A stretch of 64,000 nt of DNA from Prorocentrum cordatum (GCA_963575745.1 CAUYUJ010013980.1:61001-125000), one strand, 5' to 3'; shown: positions 1 through 11,845, counted from the stretch's first letter. The notes: generated by a model from the sequence alone, not told the origin. A program made the numbers and translations.

Positions 1-19
1 CGCTGAACGGTCAGTCTAC

Positions 20-215
20 ATGAATCGCGAGGAAGTCTCGGGCGATAGCGCGATTCCCGAGTAAATCGTGAGGGTTTCCAGAACGAGAGCGTGCTTCCTG
101 AGTGTCGAGGGCGGCGCGGCGTTCAAATAAATCGTGAGGAAGTCCCACGCGAGAGCGCGATTCCTGGGTTAACTATGAGGAATTCCCGCGCGAGAGCGCG
201 ACTTTGAATACATTG
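20..215. repeat. 41-bp tandem satellite
   Basis: About four diverged copies start near 21, 62, 127 and 169. Each contains AATCGTGAGGAAGT followed by a hairpin-prone GCGAGAGCGCGATTCC. About 25 bp of unrelated sequence interrupts the array near 103-126. The GCGAGAGC core resembles the GGCGAGAGCC core of the arrays at 14.8 and 39.4 kb, so they may be distantly related. Confidence 0.75.
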
Positions 216-230
216 TGAGCAAGGATCATG

Positions 231-544
231 CGGGAGCAGTTGTTGTTGTAGTTCGGGGACCACGGGCCCATTCTGAGCCTCAAGTTCTTTTTTCGGTTAG
301 AAAGCAGGGTGCGAGCTGAGGGAGGGGCACTTCCAAAGAACAAATCACAGAGGGCCCCGAAGGAAGGGATCAATAATAGCTATTCGTCATAATCTTTGGA
401 AGTAAGAGTTCATCGACGATGACGACGAAACGGCGATGACGACGTGGGGTCTCCGGGGCTCTTCTTCTCTGAACCAGTTTGTGGCATATCCTTATCCATA
501 TGTTTGCGATGAACTTGCCTCGATGCCGATCTTGAGGGCCCCTT
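231..544. other. unassigned sequence
   Basis: No gene, splice-flanked exon or repeat was recognised. There is a short GAC-rich patch near 413-450. All frames are broken or lack convincing codon composition. Confidence 0.4.
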
Positions 545-691
545 CAGTTTCTGAGGGCGCGCCACTCAGATGTTAATCGCCCTTGGCTTGCCCATCTTAG
601 GGATCTGGATCAGCTCAAGTCTTGCTATTTCTCGATCACCGTGAGGGGGGCCAACGGTCATTCACTATCCCTGGGCGCGTGGCTGAAGTGA
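545..691 (+). CDS. candidate terminal exon, unknown protein
   Basis: The frame reads QFLRARHSDVNRPWLAHLRD, continues through a segment ending SLSLGAWLK, and stops at TGA 689-691. Composition is complex and third positions lean to G/C, unlike the simple repeats that follow. Candidate acceptors (AG) lie just upstream, and an in-frame stop precedes the segment near 527, so a start would have to come from an upstream exon. No family recognised. It could be a chance frame. Confidence 0.35.
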   Translation, partial: QFLRARHSDVNRPWLAHLRDLDQLKSCYFSITVRGANGHSLSLGAWLK

Positions 692-704
692 GGTTTTGCG
701 GTGC

Positions 705-1075
705 GGATTGTTGTTGCTGCTGTTGTTGCTGCTGTTGTTGTTTTTGTTGCTGTTTCTGTTGTTGTTTGTGTTGTTGTTGCTGTTGTTACTGTTGCTGTGG
801 TTGTGGTTGTGGTTGTGGTTGTGGTTGTGGTTGTGGTTGTTGTTGTTGTTGTTGTTGTTGTTGTCGCTCTTGTTGTCGCTGTCGTTGTCGTTGTGGTTGA
901 CGTTGTTGTTGTCGTCGTTGTTGTTGCTGTTGTTGTTGGTGTTGGTATTTACTGTTGTTGTTGTTGGTGGTATTGGTATTGTCGCTGCTGTTGTTGTGGT
1001 TGTTGGTTGTTGGTTGTTGGTCGTTGGTCGTTGGTTGTTGGTTGCTGTTTGTTGTTTGTTGTCGTCATCCCCCTC
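705..1075. repeat. (TTG)n microsatellite with variants
   Basis: About 370 bp of TTG triplets is interspersed with TTGCTG and TTGTGG. The long frames on both strands are homopolymeric or low-complexity (poly-Leu, poly-Val or poly-Cys on plus, poly-Asn or poly-Thr on minus) and are not counted as genes. Confidence 0.9.
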
Positions 1076-1305
1076 GCGACCTGACCCGCGACCCACCCGC
1101 GGCCCGCCCACACGCGGCCCATCCGCGACCCAGCCCGCGACCCGCCCGCGACCCACCCGTGACCCACCCCGCGACCCACCCACGACCCATTCGCGACCCG
1201 CCCGCGACCCGCAACCCGCCCGCGACCCAGTCGCGACCTGGCCCGCGACCCACCCGCGACCCACCCGCCACCCACTCGCGGCCCACCCCGCGACCCACCC
1301 ACATT
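1076..1305. repeat. CCCGCGACCCA minisatellite
   Basis: About twenty degenerate copies of a 9-11 bp motif of the type CGCGACCCACC directly follow the (TTG)n array. The tract is very GC-rich and open in several frames, giving Arg/Pro/Gly-rich translations that are repeat by-products. Confidence 0.85.
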
Positions 1306-1334
1306 GCTTTAAAGAAAAAATCGGCGCCTACGGC

Positions 1335-2020
1335 GAGATCGTTGTACCTGTACGACCATCCTGCGGGTGATAAGGAGGTTTGGGGGGGCCAGCAATGGGC
1401 AACAGTGGTGACCTTTGTTCTGACGATGCCTGAGGTGCGCAGTCTAGTGAGTAGTTTGATTGTGATCGTGAGCGTGATGTGATGTGGCGATGTTGACGAA
1501 GCGCGTCCGCAATGCATGTCGGTTTGCTTTTCGATGTGCTTTTCGGTTTGCATGTCGGTTTGCATGTAGACTTGCATTGGATAGCTCGCCGCAGCCACGG
1601 CGGGACACCAGCGGGGCAATAGCGGGACACCGCGGGGCACTGGTTTGCCGGGTGGAGAGACTTTTGGTCCGGCCGCGGCCGGGCCACAGGAGGATTTCGG
1701 GACACCAGCAGGACACCGGCGGGACACCGCGGGCCACCGGCCGCCTGAGGAGAATCATTTGGTCTGGCCGCGGCCCAGCCACAGGAGGATTTCGGGACGC
1801 CAGCGGGACACCAGCGGGACACCGCGCGCCACCGGCCGCCGGAGGAGAATCATTTGTTCCGGCCGCGGCCCAGCCATAGGAGAATTTCCTTTCGCCCGCC
1901 CACGCAGCTTCGCCTCGCCCGCACGCACGCACGCACGGCACGCACGACACGAACCCGAAACCGAAATCGATTTCCCGGTAGGGGGGTCTCCGTTTCGCGT
2001 CGGACTCACCCCCCAACCTC
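1335..2020. repeat. R17 composite repeat, copy 1
   Basis: It shares its left end (ACCTGTACGACC, then GGGTGATAAGGAGGTT) and right end (CGCCCGCCCACGCAGCTTCG, then CACGAACCCGAAACCG and a CACCCCCC block) with 29445-30060. Between these ends the copies share a GGGACACC minisatellite (about 1600-1850 here). The other internal repeat differs: here it is TTTGCATGTCGG-like at 1500-1580. Shared ends with different interiors suggest a mobile or recombining unit. Confidence 0.7.
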
Positions 2021-2470
2021 CGATAATTAGTGAGAAACTTAGCGCCTGCGGCGGGCTTCTTCAGAACCTCGCAGACTGCCGACGTCCCCGCCTCCTCTTA
2101 TCCGCAATTGCGCGGGCTGCTGCGTATGTTTTGGCTCTTCGCTCCCTTTTGGACGCCCCGGGGCCTCCTGGGCCTCGCGAGGGGTGCTCCTGGAGCCCGT
2201 GTGGGCGTCCCCGGGAGTCCTGGGGGCACCTTTGGCCAGGGGCACGTCTAGCAATATGCCCGACTCGTGTCCAGGGCGCTCTGCCCTGGACCCTGGAGCT
2301 CGAGGAGCCCTTGGATCTGCGCTGGGCCCCCCTGGCGGCACCTGTCTATCGGCGGCCCCTCGCCGAATCCAGGCCGACGTTCCCCCCCCTAGCGGCTCTA
2401 GCAGGTCCCCCCCGTCGCTCCACCCAAGGGGGGGTGGGCGGGAGGGGGGGGGGGAAGGGGTCGAGGCATC
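2021..2470. other. GC-rich unassigned sequence with FB1 fragment
   Basis: GC-rich sequence with no convincing exon. Positions 2311-2345 (TTGGATCTGCGCTGGGCC and onward) match the left arm of the FB1 foldback family, so this looks like a decayed copy. Confidence 0.4.
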
Positions 2471-2766
2471 TCAGGAGGGAAAAGTAGACAAGGCACAGAC
2501 GCAAATGGACGTTGATCTCCATGGAGAACATGGGAAGCTATGGGAACATTTGGGAAATGGAGGGGGAAAGGGAAATCCCAGAAACCTACAGAGATTGGGC
2601 ATCCTGGAATTTGTGTCTATTTATTGAGCTGCCTGCGGCAAGTCCCGTCACCGTGCCAGCCCAGCTTTCTGGGTGGCGACTGTTCGAGGGGACACGGGAG
2701 GCCGTCACGTGTGACACCTCGAGTCTCAAGGCTTGGGAGAGCTGTGATGAGGATTATGAGTATTAT
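2471..2766 (+). CDS. candidate exon(s) before (GAT)n, unknown protein
   Basis: Two overlapping frames look coding. One reads VDKAQTQMDVDLHGEHGKLW onward and stops at 2625-2627. The other, from about 2626, reads ELPAASPVTVPAQLSGW, continues with TREAVTCDTSSLKAW, and runs into an acidic Asp/Tyr stretch and then the (GAT)n array. Third positions in the second are G/C-rich up to the array. The two frames cannot both be in one exon. No family recognised. Confidence 0.35.
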
Positions 2767-4562
<1,796 letters not shown>

Positions 4563-4569
4563 GCGTTTG

Positions 4570-5060
4570 GGCCGTCTTTGAGCTGTCTTGGCCTCCTGTG
4601 AGGCAGTCTTGGGGGGTCCTTGGGGCCGTCTTGGGCCATCTTGGGGCCCTCTTGGCCGTATGGTGGGTGTGAGGGCCGTCGTGGAGCCGTCTTGACGCCC
4701 TCTTGGGCCGTCGAAGTGCCTTCTAAGGCCGTCTTGTGTCCCACGGGAGGTTCTCTTGGGCCGTCTTGTGGCCGCCTTGGATGTCTCTTGGGCCATCGTG
4801 GAGCACACTTCTTGAGCTGACGGCAGCCCGAAAAAGCAAGAATGCGGAAATCATTCAACAACCCTAGGGAAACCAATGATTTTGGCTTCTTCGGACACTG
4901 TTGGAGGTCCTCTTGTGGCCACATTGGGTCTTTTTGGAAGTATCTGGGGCCGTCTTGAACAAATATTCGGCCATCTTGGGGCCATCTTGGGTTGTCTTCG
5001 AGGCATATTGGGCCATCTCGGTGTCCTTGGTTGCCTGCACGGGCCGTCTTGGAAGCTCGG
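4570..5060. repeat. R16 degenerate GGCCGTCTTGG array, copy 1
   Basis: Irregular repeats of CTTGGGCCGTCTTGGGGCC type fill the interval. A more conserved core of the form GACGGCAGCCCGAAAAAGC lies near 4815. The same family occurs at 38757-39015, 44842-45325, 45528-46205, 46800-47020 and 48450-48625. Its minus-strand translations are rich in Pro, Lys, Arg and Gly (PRRPKMA-like) and are repeat-derived. Confidence 0.7.
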
Positions 5061-5340
5061 GGCGCACATCCATTATTTTTACAAGGGATCGTTGATTGGG
5101 AGGCCTTGGGATGTTTGGGAGCAGCGAATGGGGATGCGGGAAGTGCACGATCCTCGAGCGGGTGCGCGTGGGATGAGTGGCCTAGGGGTTAGCAGCCATG
5201 CAGGAAGTGCACAATCCTTGAGCGAGGGCGCATGAAGCGTGAGCGGGCACGATGGAAGTAGCCTCGGTGAGTAGGGGGGGCGCACGCAAGAGTCTGCGGA
5301 TAGAGGGAAGGGCGGTCCCTCATTAGACTTCCAAAACACC
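5061..5340. other. unassigned sequence with short duplication
   Basis: A stretch of about 25 bp of the form GGAAGTGCACGATCCTCGAG occurs near 5138 and again, diverged, near 5206. Nothing else recognised. Confidence 0.4.
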
Positions 5341-5549
5341 CTGTCAGACAGACCTCGGCATTTGTCCACGCCTCAACGTGCCAGGGGTCGCGGTGGCGGA
5401 TTTGCGCCCCCCGGGGTCCTTTTGGCATCGAGTGCCCCGGGTCGAGATCCAGGATCGAGGCGGAGGCGCCCCGCGGGAGGGGGGGGAGAGGCCGAGGCTG
5501 CCGAGGCCGTCGAGGCTCCTGGGCTCTGACGGGCCTTCCCTGCCTCCAG

Positions 5550-5626
5550 GATTCCGCCCCCTTGCGAGTCGGGAACTTTTGGCTTGGCGTGTCGCTTCGC
5601 TGGCGCCCCGCTGCGGTCCCTGCTGC
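5550..5626 (+). CDS. candidate internal exon
   Basis: The segment sits between a pyrimidine-rich acceptor (CTTCCCTGCCTCCAG) and a GTGAGC donor at 5627. Two frames are open across it (PPPCESGTFGLACRF or FRPLASRELLAWRV), so the phase is undecided. The surrounding 5341-5960 is GC-rich, and in it no other exon stands out. Confidence 0.3.
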
Positions 5627-5959
5627 GTGAGCGCAGTAGTTCCTGACCCTCCTCCCGCGGCCGCTCCTCTCTTCCCCGTCTCCCCCTCCTGCATCCGGAC
5701 AAGCCGCAATGCCGCCACCCAGCTTGCCCGAGCGCGCGTGCGGACTGCCTCTGCCGCGCTGCGGCGTGAAAAGCCGCTCCGCCGGCCCTCCTCGACGCGT
5801 CGCCGCTCCGGCGCCGCCCGCCTCCGGCGCCGCTCCGGCGCCCCCCCGTGCCCAATATTCGCCGCGGCAGCGCCCGGCAGCCGCCCGAGCGCTATGCGTG
5901 GATCTCCGGCGGCCGCGGACCTAAGTCGCTCCGCCGGTTCTGGCCCACCGGGCTTCTCC

Positions 5960-6145
5960 GCCACAAGAGCATACACACGGACACCCTCTCATGGCTTGCT
6001 CATAGGCCTCATGGGAGCGTTGCGGTGGGGAGGGTTGCGGTCTATAAGTCACCAGTGGTAGCCAACAAATCTGTATACCGCATCCCTCCCTGAAGCTACA
6101 TGCAACGTTCGTCGGAGGGTGTCTGTGTATATATTGTAGCGGCGT
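5960..6145. mobile_element. FB18 foldback (single copy)
   Basis: Ends are inverted: CATACACACGGACACCCTC on the left pairs with GAGGGTGTCTGTGTATAT on the right. The element is about 185 bp with no coding capacity, so it is MITE-like. No target duplication was identified. Confidence 0.6.
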
Positions 6146-6164
6146 AGCGTCGGTCGGGACTCGA

Positions 6165-6330
6165 GAGGCGGGGGTCCGTGCAAACGGGTGCCAGTCAGAG
6201 TGCCGGATCTGGCAGGCATCCTGCAGAGCCGGGGCTGCACCGATCCTGGCATGGGCGCAGGATCCTGCAGGAGCCTGCAGGGCCTCACTGGCCCGGGTCT
6301 GGACCGACCCGGGTCAGTAGACCCCCGACC
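6165..6330. repeat. FB5 repeat, copy 1
   Basis: The repeat begins with GGTCCGTGCAAACGGG, contains CAGGATCCTGCAGGAGCCTG, and ends with GACCCGGGTCAGTAGACCCC. Related copies lie at 29015-29245, 32160-32460 and 59525-59710. Short palindromes (CCTGCAGG, ACCCGGGT) suggest a foldback origin. Confidence 0.6.
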
Positions 6331-6980
6331 GGGTGCCGCCGTGGGGGCAGGCCGAGCAGCTGTTCCCGACCGTAGATTGGAATCCGCTGCCCCTCTGTTA
6401 TGGGGCCGTTGTATAAGAGAGGGAACAGAGGACAGAGTGTTTACACATTTTGAGGAATTAGTGAATTCAGTATGGGTCCAGCTTGAAGTGCCTCGAAGGA
6501 AGCGTGCGCACCCGAATCGCAGGCATAGGGCTATATGGGGACCCGGGACAGTTTGCTTCCCGCAGACCCGGTCCGTAGATGCTGTTGAACGCGCAGAGTG
6601 TCTGCTTGTTCCTGCGTCGTTTTGGAGACCGGCGTTGTTCGTCTTGGGCGCCTATGCGGTCACGTTTTCGAGTCCAGGGCCGGCCTGTGACCCAACTCCC
6701 CTTTCTGTTTTAGTTTTGAGCGCATCTTCAGTGCGCTCTCAGACATCACAATGCCGCCTGCCTGACGCCCACTTTCTGGGGTGCCGTCCCCAGAAATTGG
6801 TTATCCGCGCGCGCGCGGGCGCATTGCCTTGGATCGCGCCTCGGAGCCCACGTCGAAATTTCAAGCTGGATCGGAAAACAGCTGTATCATCAGCAGCAGC
6901 TTCATGAGTGGTGAGCAGCGGCGGTATGAACGGCAGCAGTGCGCAAAAGTGCACCCCCCCGCCCCGCCCCCCCCGCCCAG
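6331..6980 (+). other. unassigned unique sequence with a long open frame
   Basis: A plus-strand frame stays open from about 6188 to 6907. Its middle part reads VFTHFEELVNSVWVQLEVPR. Codon use lacks the G/C-ending bias of the better exons, and there is no clear splice context, so its coding status is open. No repeat recognised apart from the FB5 overlap. Confidence 0.25.
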
Positions 6981-6984
6981 GGTC

Positions 6985-7260
6985 CATTTCGATCCGACCA
7001 GTCCGATTCGATGTCGGTTTTGGCCAGCCTGATCCGATTCGGTGTCCTTACTCTAAAGATCCGACGCAGTCGGGTGCTTCGCATGGCGGCATGGCGCTGT
7101 CCTGCACCTATCCGCAGCTGGAGGAGCCCATCCGATTCCGACTCCTGTGCCGATGCAGCCCGATTCGACGACGATGCCGGTTCGATCCGACTTCCCGCCT
7201 CGGTGCTGACGGATCCTTCAGCGGCGAAGTCCGATCCCCCACCCTCGCCGATCAACGATT
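6985..7260. repeat. R15 GATCCGATTCG-rich repeat, copy 1
   Basis: The block contains many GATCCGATTCG and CCGATTCG motifs. It aligns with 51875-52087, including GACTCCTGTGCCGATGC (here) against GACTCCGTGCCGATGC (there) and a shared TTCGATCCGACTTCCCG. A shorter GATTCG-rich stretch at 49300-49500 may be a third member. Confidence 0.6.
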
Positions 7261-7424
7261 CAGGCCACCCCATGCGCGGCGGCGGCAGGCTCCAGAGCTC
7301 GCCGAACACGTGCGCCGTCCGAACCCTGGCCCCGCAGCCCATCGATTCAGGAGGCCCGATGCTGGGGGGGGCAGGTTTCGGACGTCGCGACCGACGGTGG
7401 GGGCGTTCGTTGAGGAATGTGCCC

Positions 7425-7505
7425 AGCCTCCTCCTCCTCCTCCTCCTCCTCCTCCTCCTCCTCCTCCTCCTCCTCCTCCTCCTCCTCCCCCTCCCCCTCC
7501 CCCTC
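7425..7505. repeat. (CTC)n microsatellite
   Basis: About 26 CTC triplets end in CCCCCT blocks, lying just upstream of a candidate exon. Other CTC tracts lie at 14465-14520, 19360-19470, 19618-19668 and 31105-31135. Confidence 0.9.
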
Positions 7506-7554
7506 CAGGGGGCCTTCAGGCCCCGGAGGATTCCTCGTCTGATGAGGTCGGCAG

Positions 7555-7644
7555 TGATTGCCATGGCCGATCCACGACTGGTGCTCCAGCAGCTTGCAGA
7601 CCCTGGATTCCTTATCCAACGGTTCCTTCTCCAAGGCCCTCACC
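7555..7644 (+). CDS. candidate internal exon
   Basis: The segment follows GGTCGGCAG and precedes a GTAATC donor. The preferred frame reads VIAMADPRLVLQQLADPGF and continues to LLQGPHR. A second frame (WCSSSLQTLDSLSNGSF) has similar composition but opens with a stop right after the acceptor. No family recognised. Confidence 0.4.
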
Positions 7645-7844
7645 GTAATCCTCCCTCCCCCCCTCCCGGAGCCTCTCTGGTGCCCATCGCCCGCATCACG
7701 GCGGGCGCCGCGGCGGGACTCCTCCTGGCGGCCGTGTGGCGCGGGGACGGCTCCGTCGGCTTCACCGGGCCGCGGCTGCGCCAGCGGGCCTCCCGGGGGG
7801 CCCAACGAGAGCTCGGCGCGCCCGAAACAGGAACGGAGGTGAGG

Positions 7845-8015
7845 GATGCGAGGGCCGACAGCGTATCCCTGCTCTTCTCTTGGCGGGGACACGCGGTCGG
7901 TGCCGCCGCGGACGTTGCCCATTCGAGACGGGAGGCCGCCTGCCCCACGGCGGCCCCCTGTCGGTTCCTGGGCACCATGTGCTGCTGGGCATATCGCCGG
8001 TGGCACCGGCTCTCT
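7845..8015. repeat. FB20-related repeat, diverged copy
   Basis: GAGACGGGAGGCCGCCTGCC followed by GTGCTGCTGGGCATA resembles the right half of FB20 at 23364-23583 (GAGACAGAAGGCCGCCTGCC, then GTTGTTGGGCATTG). The left half is only loosely alignable. Confidence 0.4.
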
Positions 8016-8099
8016 CCGCACCAGGCACGGGCGTTTCCCCCAGAACGCGGGCGCGGCCAGCGTCTGCGGCGCCCACGAGGGGGTGGCGCGAGGGGAGGG

Positions 8100-8290
8100 G
8101 GGACTGTTCGTTTCTTGCCGCGGCCGCCGTTGCCGTCACCCCGGTGCCCCCCCCTTTGCATCCTGGCCTCCTCGGTCCATCCTTGGCCACTTTCGTGGGC
8201 CGCACGCCGCTCGAAAGGCTTCGAAACGGCCCTCCAAGGCCCTTGCGTCCTGAAGGCGCGTCCTCATGATATGTGTCGACTGCACCGTTG
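8100..8290. mobile_element. FB11 foldback, diverged copy
   Basis: It shares GCATCC, TTGGCCACTTTCG, a GGCCGCACGCC block and CCTCCAAGGCCCTTGCGTCC with copies at 9463-9633 and 30131-30309. The left terminal arm is weak in this copy. Confidence 0.5.
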
Positions 8291-8360
8291 CTCCCCCCCC
8301 CTCGGCCGACCCCCCCCGTAACACGCGTTATTCCCAATGCATACGAGAGCGATTTCGTGG

Positions 8361-8522
8361 GTTTCCGAGAAGGCGGCGGGGCTTCCAAGAAGGCCCGGGG
8401 GGGCTTCACAGAACCCCGCCAGGCGTCCAGGACAACTTTTTAGAAGCCCCCCCCATAAGGGGCCCTCTACGGGGGCCCGTGCGCACTCTGAGAAGCCCCG
8501 CCGCCTTCTCAAAAGCCCACCC
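8361..8522. mobile_element. short foldback with 20-bp arms
   Basis: GAGAAGGCGGCGGGGCTTC at the left recurs as GAAGCCCCGCCGCCTTCTC at the right, an exact inverted pair about 120 bp apart. Composition resembles FB8. A possible inner pairing is AAGGCCCGGG against GGGGCCC. Confidence 0.6.
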
Positions 8523-9087
8523 CCCATCGCGCCGCTTCCTTCTGGGGCGCTGCCCACAGAGCCTCCCCATTCCTCCCGAGGTCGGGGTGGCAAGCACCGG
8601 TTGCGGCCACGACGCTGAAGCAAGGACCGCCTCGGGCTCCGGAGGGGCTCTGGTATCCAGGCCGTTCGCTGGAATCCAGGTCGACGGGCCCCTTCGTGGC
8701 CGAGGCTCGCCGTGGCCAGACACGCCCCTTCGTTCCTCGTAGGCGCCGCGTGCCGTGGCGCGCTGGCTGCAAGGCGTGTGGGCGAGCGGCGGGTCCCGCT
8801 TCCAACTCCTGCGCGCTCGTCGTGCCCGTCCTTCGCGTCGTGCATGCAGGTCGCGCTGCTTCCTGCTTCCCACGTCGTGCCCCGCCCGTGCACGGGCCAA
8901 CCTGCCGGTCTCACTGGGCCTCCCTGCCTGCCCGCTGCCGAGCGAGGTCGGCGCGCTCCGTCGCCCGGCGGGGCGGCCTGGGCCTCGTGCTCGGGGGGTG
9001 CTCTGCCCCAAGCCATGGTTTCAGTGCCCTCGCTGCAGAGTCGCGGAGCCGTAGCCCATCCTCTGGCGTGTGCCCCGACGCCTGGGG
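8523..9087. other. GC-rich unassigned sequence
   Basis: No convincing exon. All six frames are long simply because the tract is GC-rich. One segment near 8765-8800 (GGCGAGCGGCGGGTCCCGCTTCC) loosely matches the repeat unit at 16529-16790. Confidence 0.35.
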
Positions 9088-9219
9088 CATCGCTCGGACG
9101 TGTGCATTCTTTCTCGGCGGGGGCCATGGGGGGGGCTTTTGGGCCGTCTTGCGTGAAAGTGCACGCACGAAGCCGAAGTACGCATGGGAAACGGACGTCC
9201 GAGCGATGGCGAAGACAGG
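9088..9219. mobile_element. FB4 foldback, copy 1
   Basis: Terminal inverted repeats are CATCGCTCGGACGTGTGCA on the left and GACGTCCGAGCGATGG on the right, with weaker complementarity extending outward. Copies occur at 28751-28873 and at 43033-43299. The last is interrupted by FB3. Confidence 0.75.
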
Positions 9220-9462
9220 GCCTCCCCTCGCGTCGTGAAGCATCACGCAGGGAGGTCTTCGACCGTTTGTTTGGTCCGGGGGAGGGCTTCTCTGCCCCAG
9301 GGCCGTTGGGGACTCGGGACAAAAGGCCAACCCAGGGGATGGACTCGCTGGGATGCAATTCCTGGGAGGTTCATTTCTGAATCGGCGCTGGTACATCCCT
9401 GGTCGATAACTGCCCTAGTTTTGATCCAGCCCGCTTAATCCGGCCTCATTCCAGGCTTGATC

Positions 9463-9633
9463 CGGTCAACCCGCACGGTAAGGATGGGCAACTTTCCCAA
9501 GGGTGCCCTTGCATCCTTGCCCCTTCGGCCCATACTTAGCGACTTTCGCTGGCCAACCTGTTCGAAAAAGTCAACATCGCCTTCCAAGGCCCTTGCATCC
9601 TTGCCGCGCATCCTCATCATACGGGTTGATTGT
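9463..9633. mobile_element. FB11 foldback, copy 2
   Basis: The left arm GTCAACCCGCACGGTAAGGA pairs with right-arm TCCTCATCATACGGGTTGAT. The interior shares CGACTTTCG, TTGGCCA-like and CCTTCCAAGGCCCTTGCATCC motifs with the copies near 8.2 and 30.2 kb. Confidence 0.65.
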
Positions 9634-9774
9634 AATCGCTCTGACGAAGGCCTCCCAAAAGTCGCCTCCTGAGGGTCGAGAGCTCGGGGGGTCTCATGTG
9701 GTGAGAAATCACGACGTCGGGGGACCGAGCTCGGGGCAGGAACGGGAGGGCGGGAGATCTAGGAGGAGGAATAT

Positions 9775-9838
9775 GAGGAGGAGGAGGAGGAGGAGGAGGA
9801 GGAGGAGGAGGAGGAGGAGGAGGAGGAGGAGGAGGAAG
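9775..9838. repeat. (GGA)n microsatellite
   Basis: About 20 GGA triplets. Similar GGA arrays on this strand are at 15.41-15.51, 23.09-23.20, 26.30-26.48, 26.74-26.87, 35.76-35.87, 38.54-38.76, 39.78-39.90, 40.13-40.28, 41.75-41.83, 42.79-42.91 and 44.80-44.84 kb. Confidence 0.9.
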
Positions 9839-9990
9839 AGCCGATATTTAGATGCCCCTTCCTCGCTTGCGCCCTTTTTGGCCTCTTCTCCTCTCGGGGG
9901 AGGCTTATCGTCGCCACGGCTGGATTTTGGCCCAGGCTCCCGGCCAGAACATACCCAGGGAGGGGCCCGGTGAGCAGCGGTATTTGATCC
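9838..9990. mobile_element. FB19 foldback, copy 1
   Basis: It shares GCCACGGCTGGATTTTGGCC, a CCAGAACA step, CCCAGGGAGGGGCCC and terminal AGCGGTAT with 21718-21858 (reverse), 33343-33470 and 39540-39690. The ends are inverted around GATACCGCTACC and GGTAGCGGTATC sequences, best seen in the 39.5-kb copy. Confidence 0.6.
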
Positions 9991-10201
9991 AGCAGTTTCC
10001 CTCAGATATCTGGCGCCGTTTTTTTTTCCAGTTCATTTTCCCCAGAAGGTTTCAACTTGGGGGCGCTGTTCGGTGCCTGGGGCCGTCAGAGACCGGCTCG
10101 GGATGAAAACAAAAGCGGTCAGGTGAGTGGCGAAATTTGCCCAGCCAATCTGACATGCGGAACACTGCGCCTCAGTTTTGGGGATCTTGAAGGCCAGGGT
10201 A

Positions 10202-10420
10202 AAATGTGAATTCACATTGTGGGGAAAAGCAGCAGGTGAATTCACATGTTGGGAAAAAGGAAAATCTGGATTCATATTTTGGAAAAAGGAAAATATGAAT
10301 TCACATTTTTGAATTTTGGGTAGGATTCTTTATGAAGGGGCCAGAATGTGAATTCACATGTAGGGAAACTGTGAATTCACATTTTGGGAAAAGGAAACTG
10401 TGAATTCACATGTTGGGAGA
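10202..10420. repeat. GTGAATTCACAT palindromic tandem array
   Basis: About seven copies of the self-complementary GTGAATTCACAT (an EcoRI-site palindrome) are separated by TTTTGGGAAAAGG-type spacers. Spacing is irregular at about 25-50 bp. It marks the start of an AT-richer island that runs to about 14.4 kb. Confidence 0.8.
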
Positions 10421-10429
10421 AACGCGGGA

Positions 10430-11310
10430 CCCATTTCAAATCTGTCTTGGGGGTCGAGAAGTCATCGTTTGGGAACATACGCGATCATGCCACACTTGCA
10501 CTCCACTTCGCCGCTCCACACACAATATGCAAGAACGCCCGCACGCATGAACGATAATGGATGGACGGCGCGTGTGCCCGCGCGGGCAACGTGCGGGCAC
10601 GAACGACTGGCCCTCAATGACCGCCAACATTGGATGCCAATCGTACCCGATCGCATACATGAGCGATACATTGAGCATACATGGGCCATTCAGCCCCCAT
10701 TGAAGACACCCTGTTGCAGACCCCCTCTTTCACCCTCCAAGGAAAGGGTCGAGATTTCCAGTGACCCCGTATTGAAAAAGCACGCCATCAGAAGTCGTGG
10801 CCCCCTCCTCCAGGGAGGAGGCGGGTGAGGAAGAGGAGGGAGGAGGGCGGGTGATTGAGGGCTAATGGGGAGAAAGGGGAGATGGGGAGGAGTGACAGGT
10901 GGGAGGACACGTAGAAGGTGGAGAGAGGAGGGACCCGAGGGGAGGGAGGACCAAGGGAGGGAGTATGCATGATCGAGAAGGGATGAGGAGGATGAGGAGG
11001 AGCATTGTAAACCCAAGATGCATCAACGATGCCGCAGTGCCTCCCCGATCCCACGTTCACTTCTCATGAGTTCCCGCAATCCTTCCTTTTTGACAGCGAG
11101 GCGCGCCCCCCTTGAGAGACGAGCACCCTGCGCGGGCGATTCAGGCGAGAGCCCCGTTATGGAAAGGAGCTGCCTGGCATCCTTCCAGCGAGACGGAAGG
11201 ACTACGAGAAGCGAGGGCCATTTTTTTTTTCTACAGAGTGACCTACAACAAAGCTTTTTGCATTCGTTGTAGGGTGGGGGGTAGTCCTTGGGATGTGGGG
11301 GGTGGGAAGC
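10430..11310. other. unassigned sequence
   Basis: The left half is unique with no convincing exon. Positions 10800-11010 are purine-rich (GGAGG, GGGAGG). Positions 11125-11200 contain one diverged copy of the GGCGAGAGCCCC satellite of 14.8 kb. Confidence 0.35.
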
Positions 11311-11757
11311 CGCCACGAAAGGAATCCCTTTTGTACTCCATCGCAAAAGGAATCTCGTTGTATTCCGCCACAAAAGGAATTCCTTTGTATTCCGCCACAA
11401 AAGGAATTCCTTTGTATTCCGCCACAAAAGGGATTCCTTTGTTTTCCGCCACGAAGGGAATCCCTTTGTATTCCGCCACGAAGGGAATCTCTTTGTATTC
11501 CGGCACAAAGGGAATCTCTTTGTATTCCGCCACAAAGGGAATTCTTTTGTATTCAACCACAAAGGGAATCCTATTGTAATTAATATAGATGCTGGAAACA
11601 CTTTGTTTTCACAGAGATTCAGAGAATTGTAATAAAAAACAATGAAAAACAATTGGTTTCATCTGTGTTTTCACAGAGATTCATAGATTTTTCATTAAAA
11701 ATATTGTTTTTTCATTGCCAAGCTCAGAGATTCAGAGATTTCAATGATTTTCAATTT

Positions 11758-11778
11758 TTATATATATATATATATATA

Positions 11779-11844
<66 letters not shown>

Positions 11845-11845
11845 G
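11758..11845. repeat. (TA)n(TC)n(TA)n tract
   Basis: A symmetrical dinucleotide block within the loop of FB10: TATATA, then TCTCTC, then TATATA. Confidence 0.95.

Noticed and set aside
10690-11060. Minus-strand Ser/Pro/Leu-rich frames
   Set aside because: They arise from GGAGG-rich sequence, and there is no codon bias or splice context.
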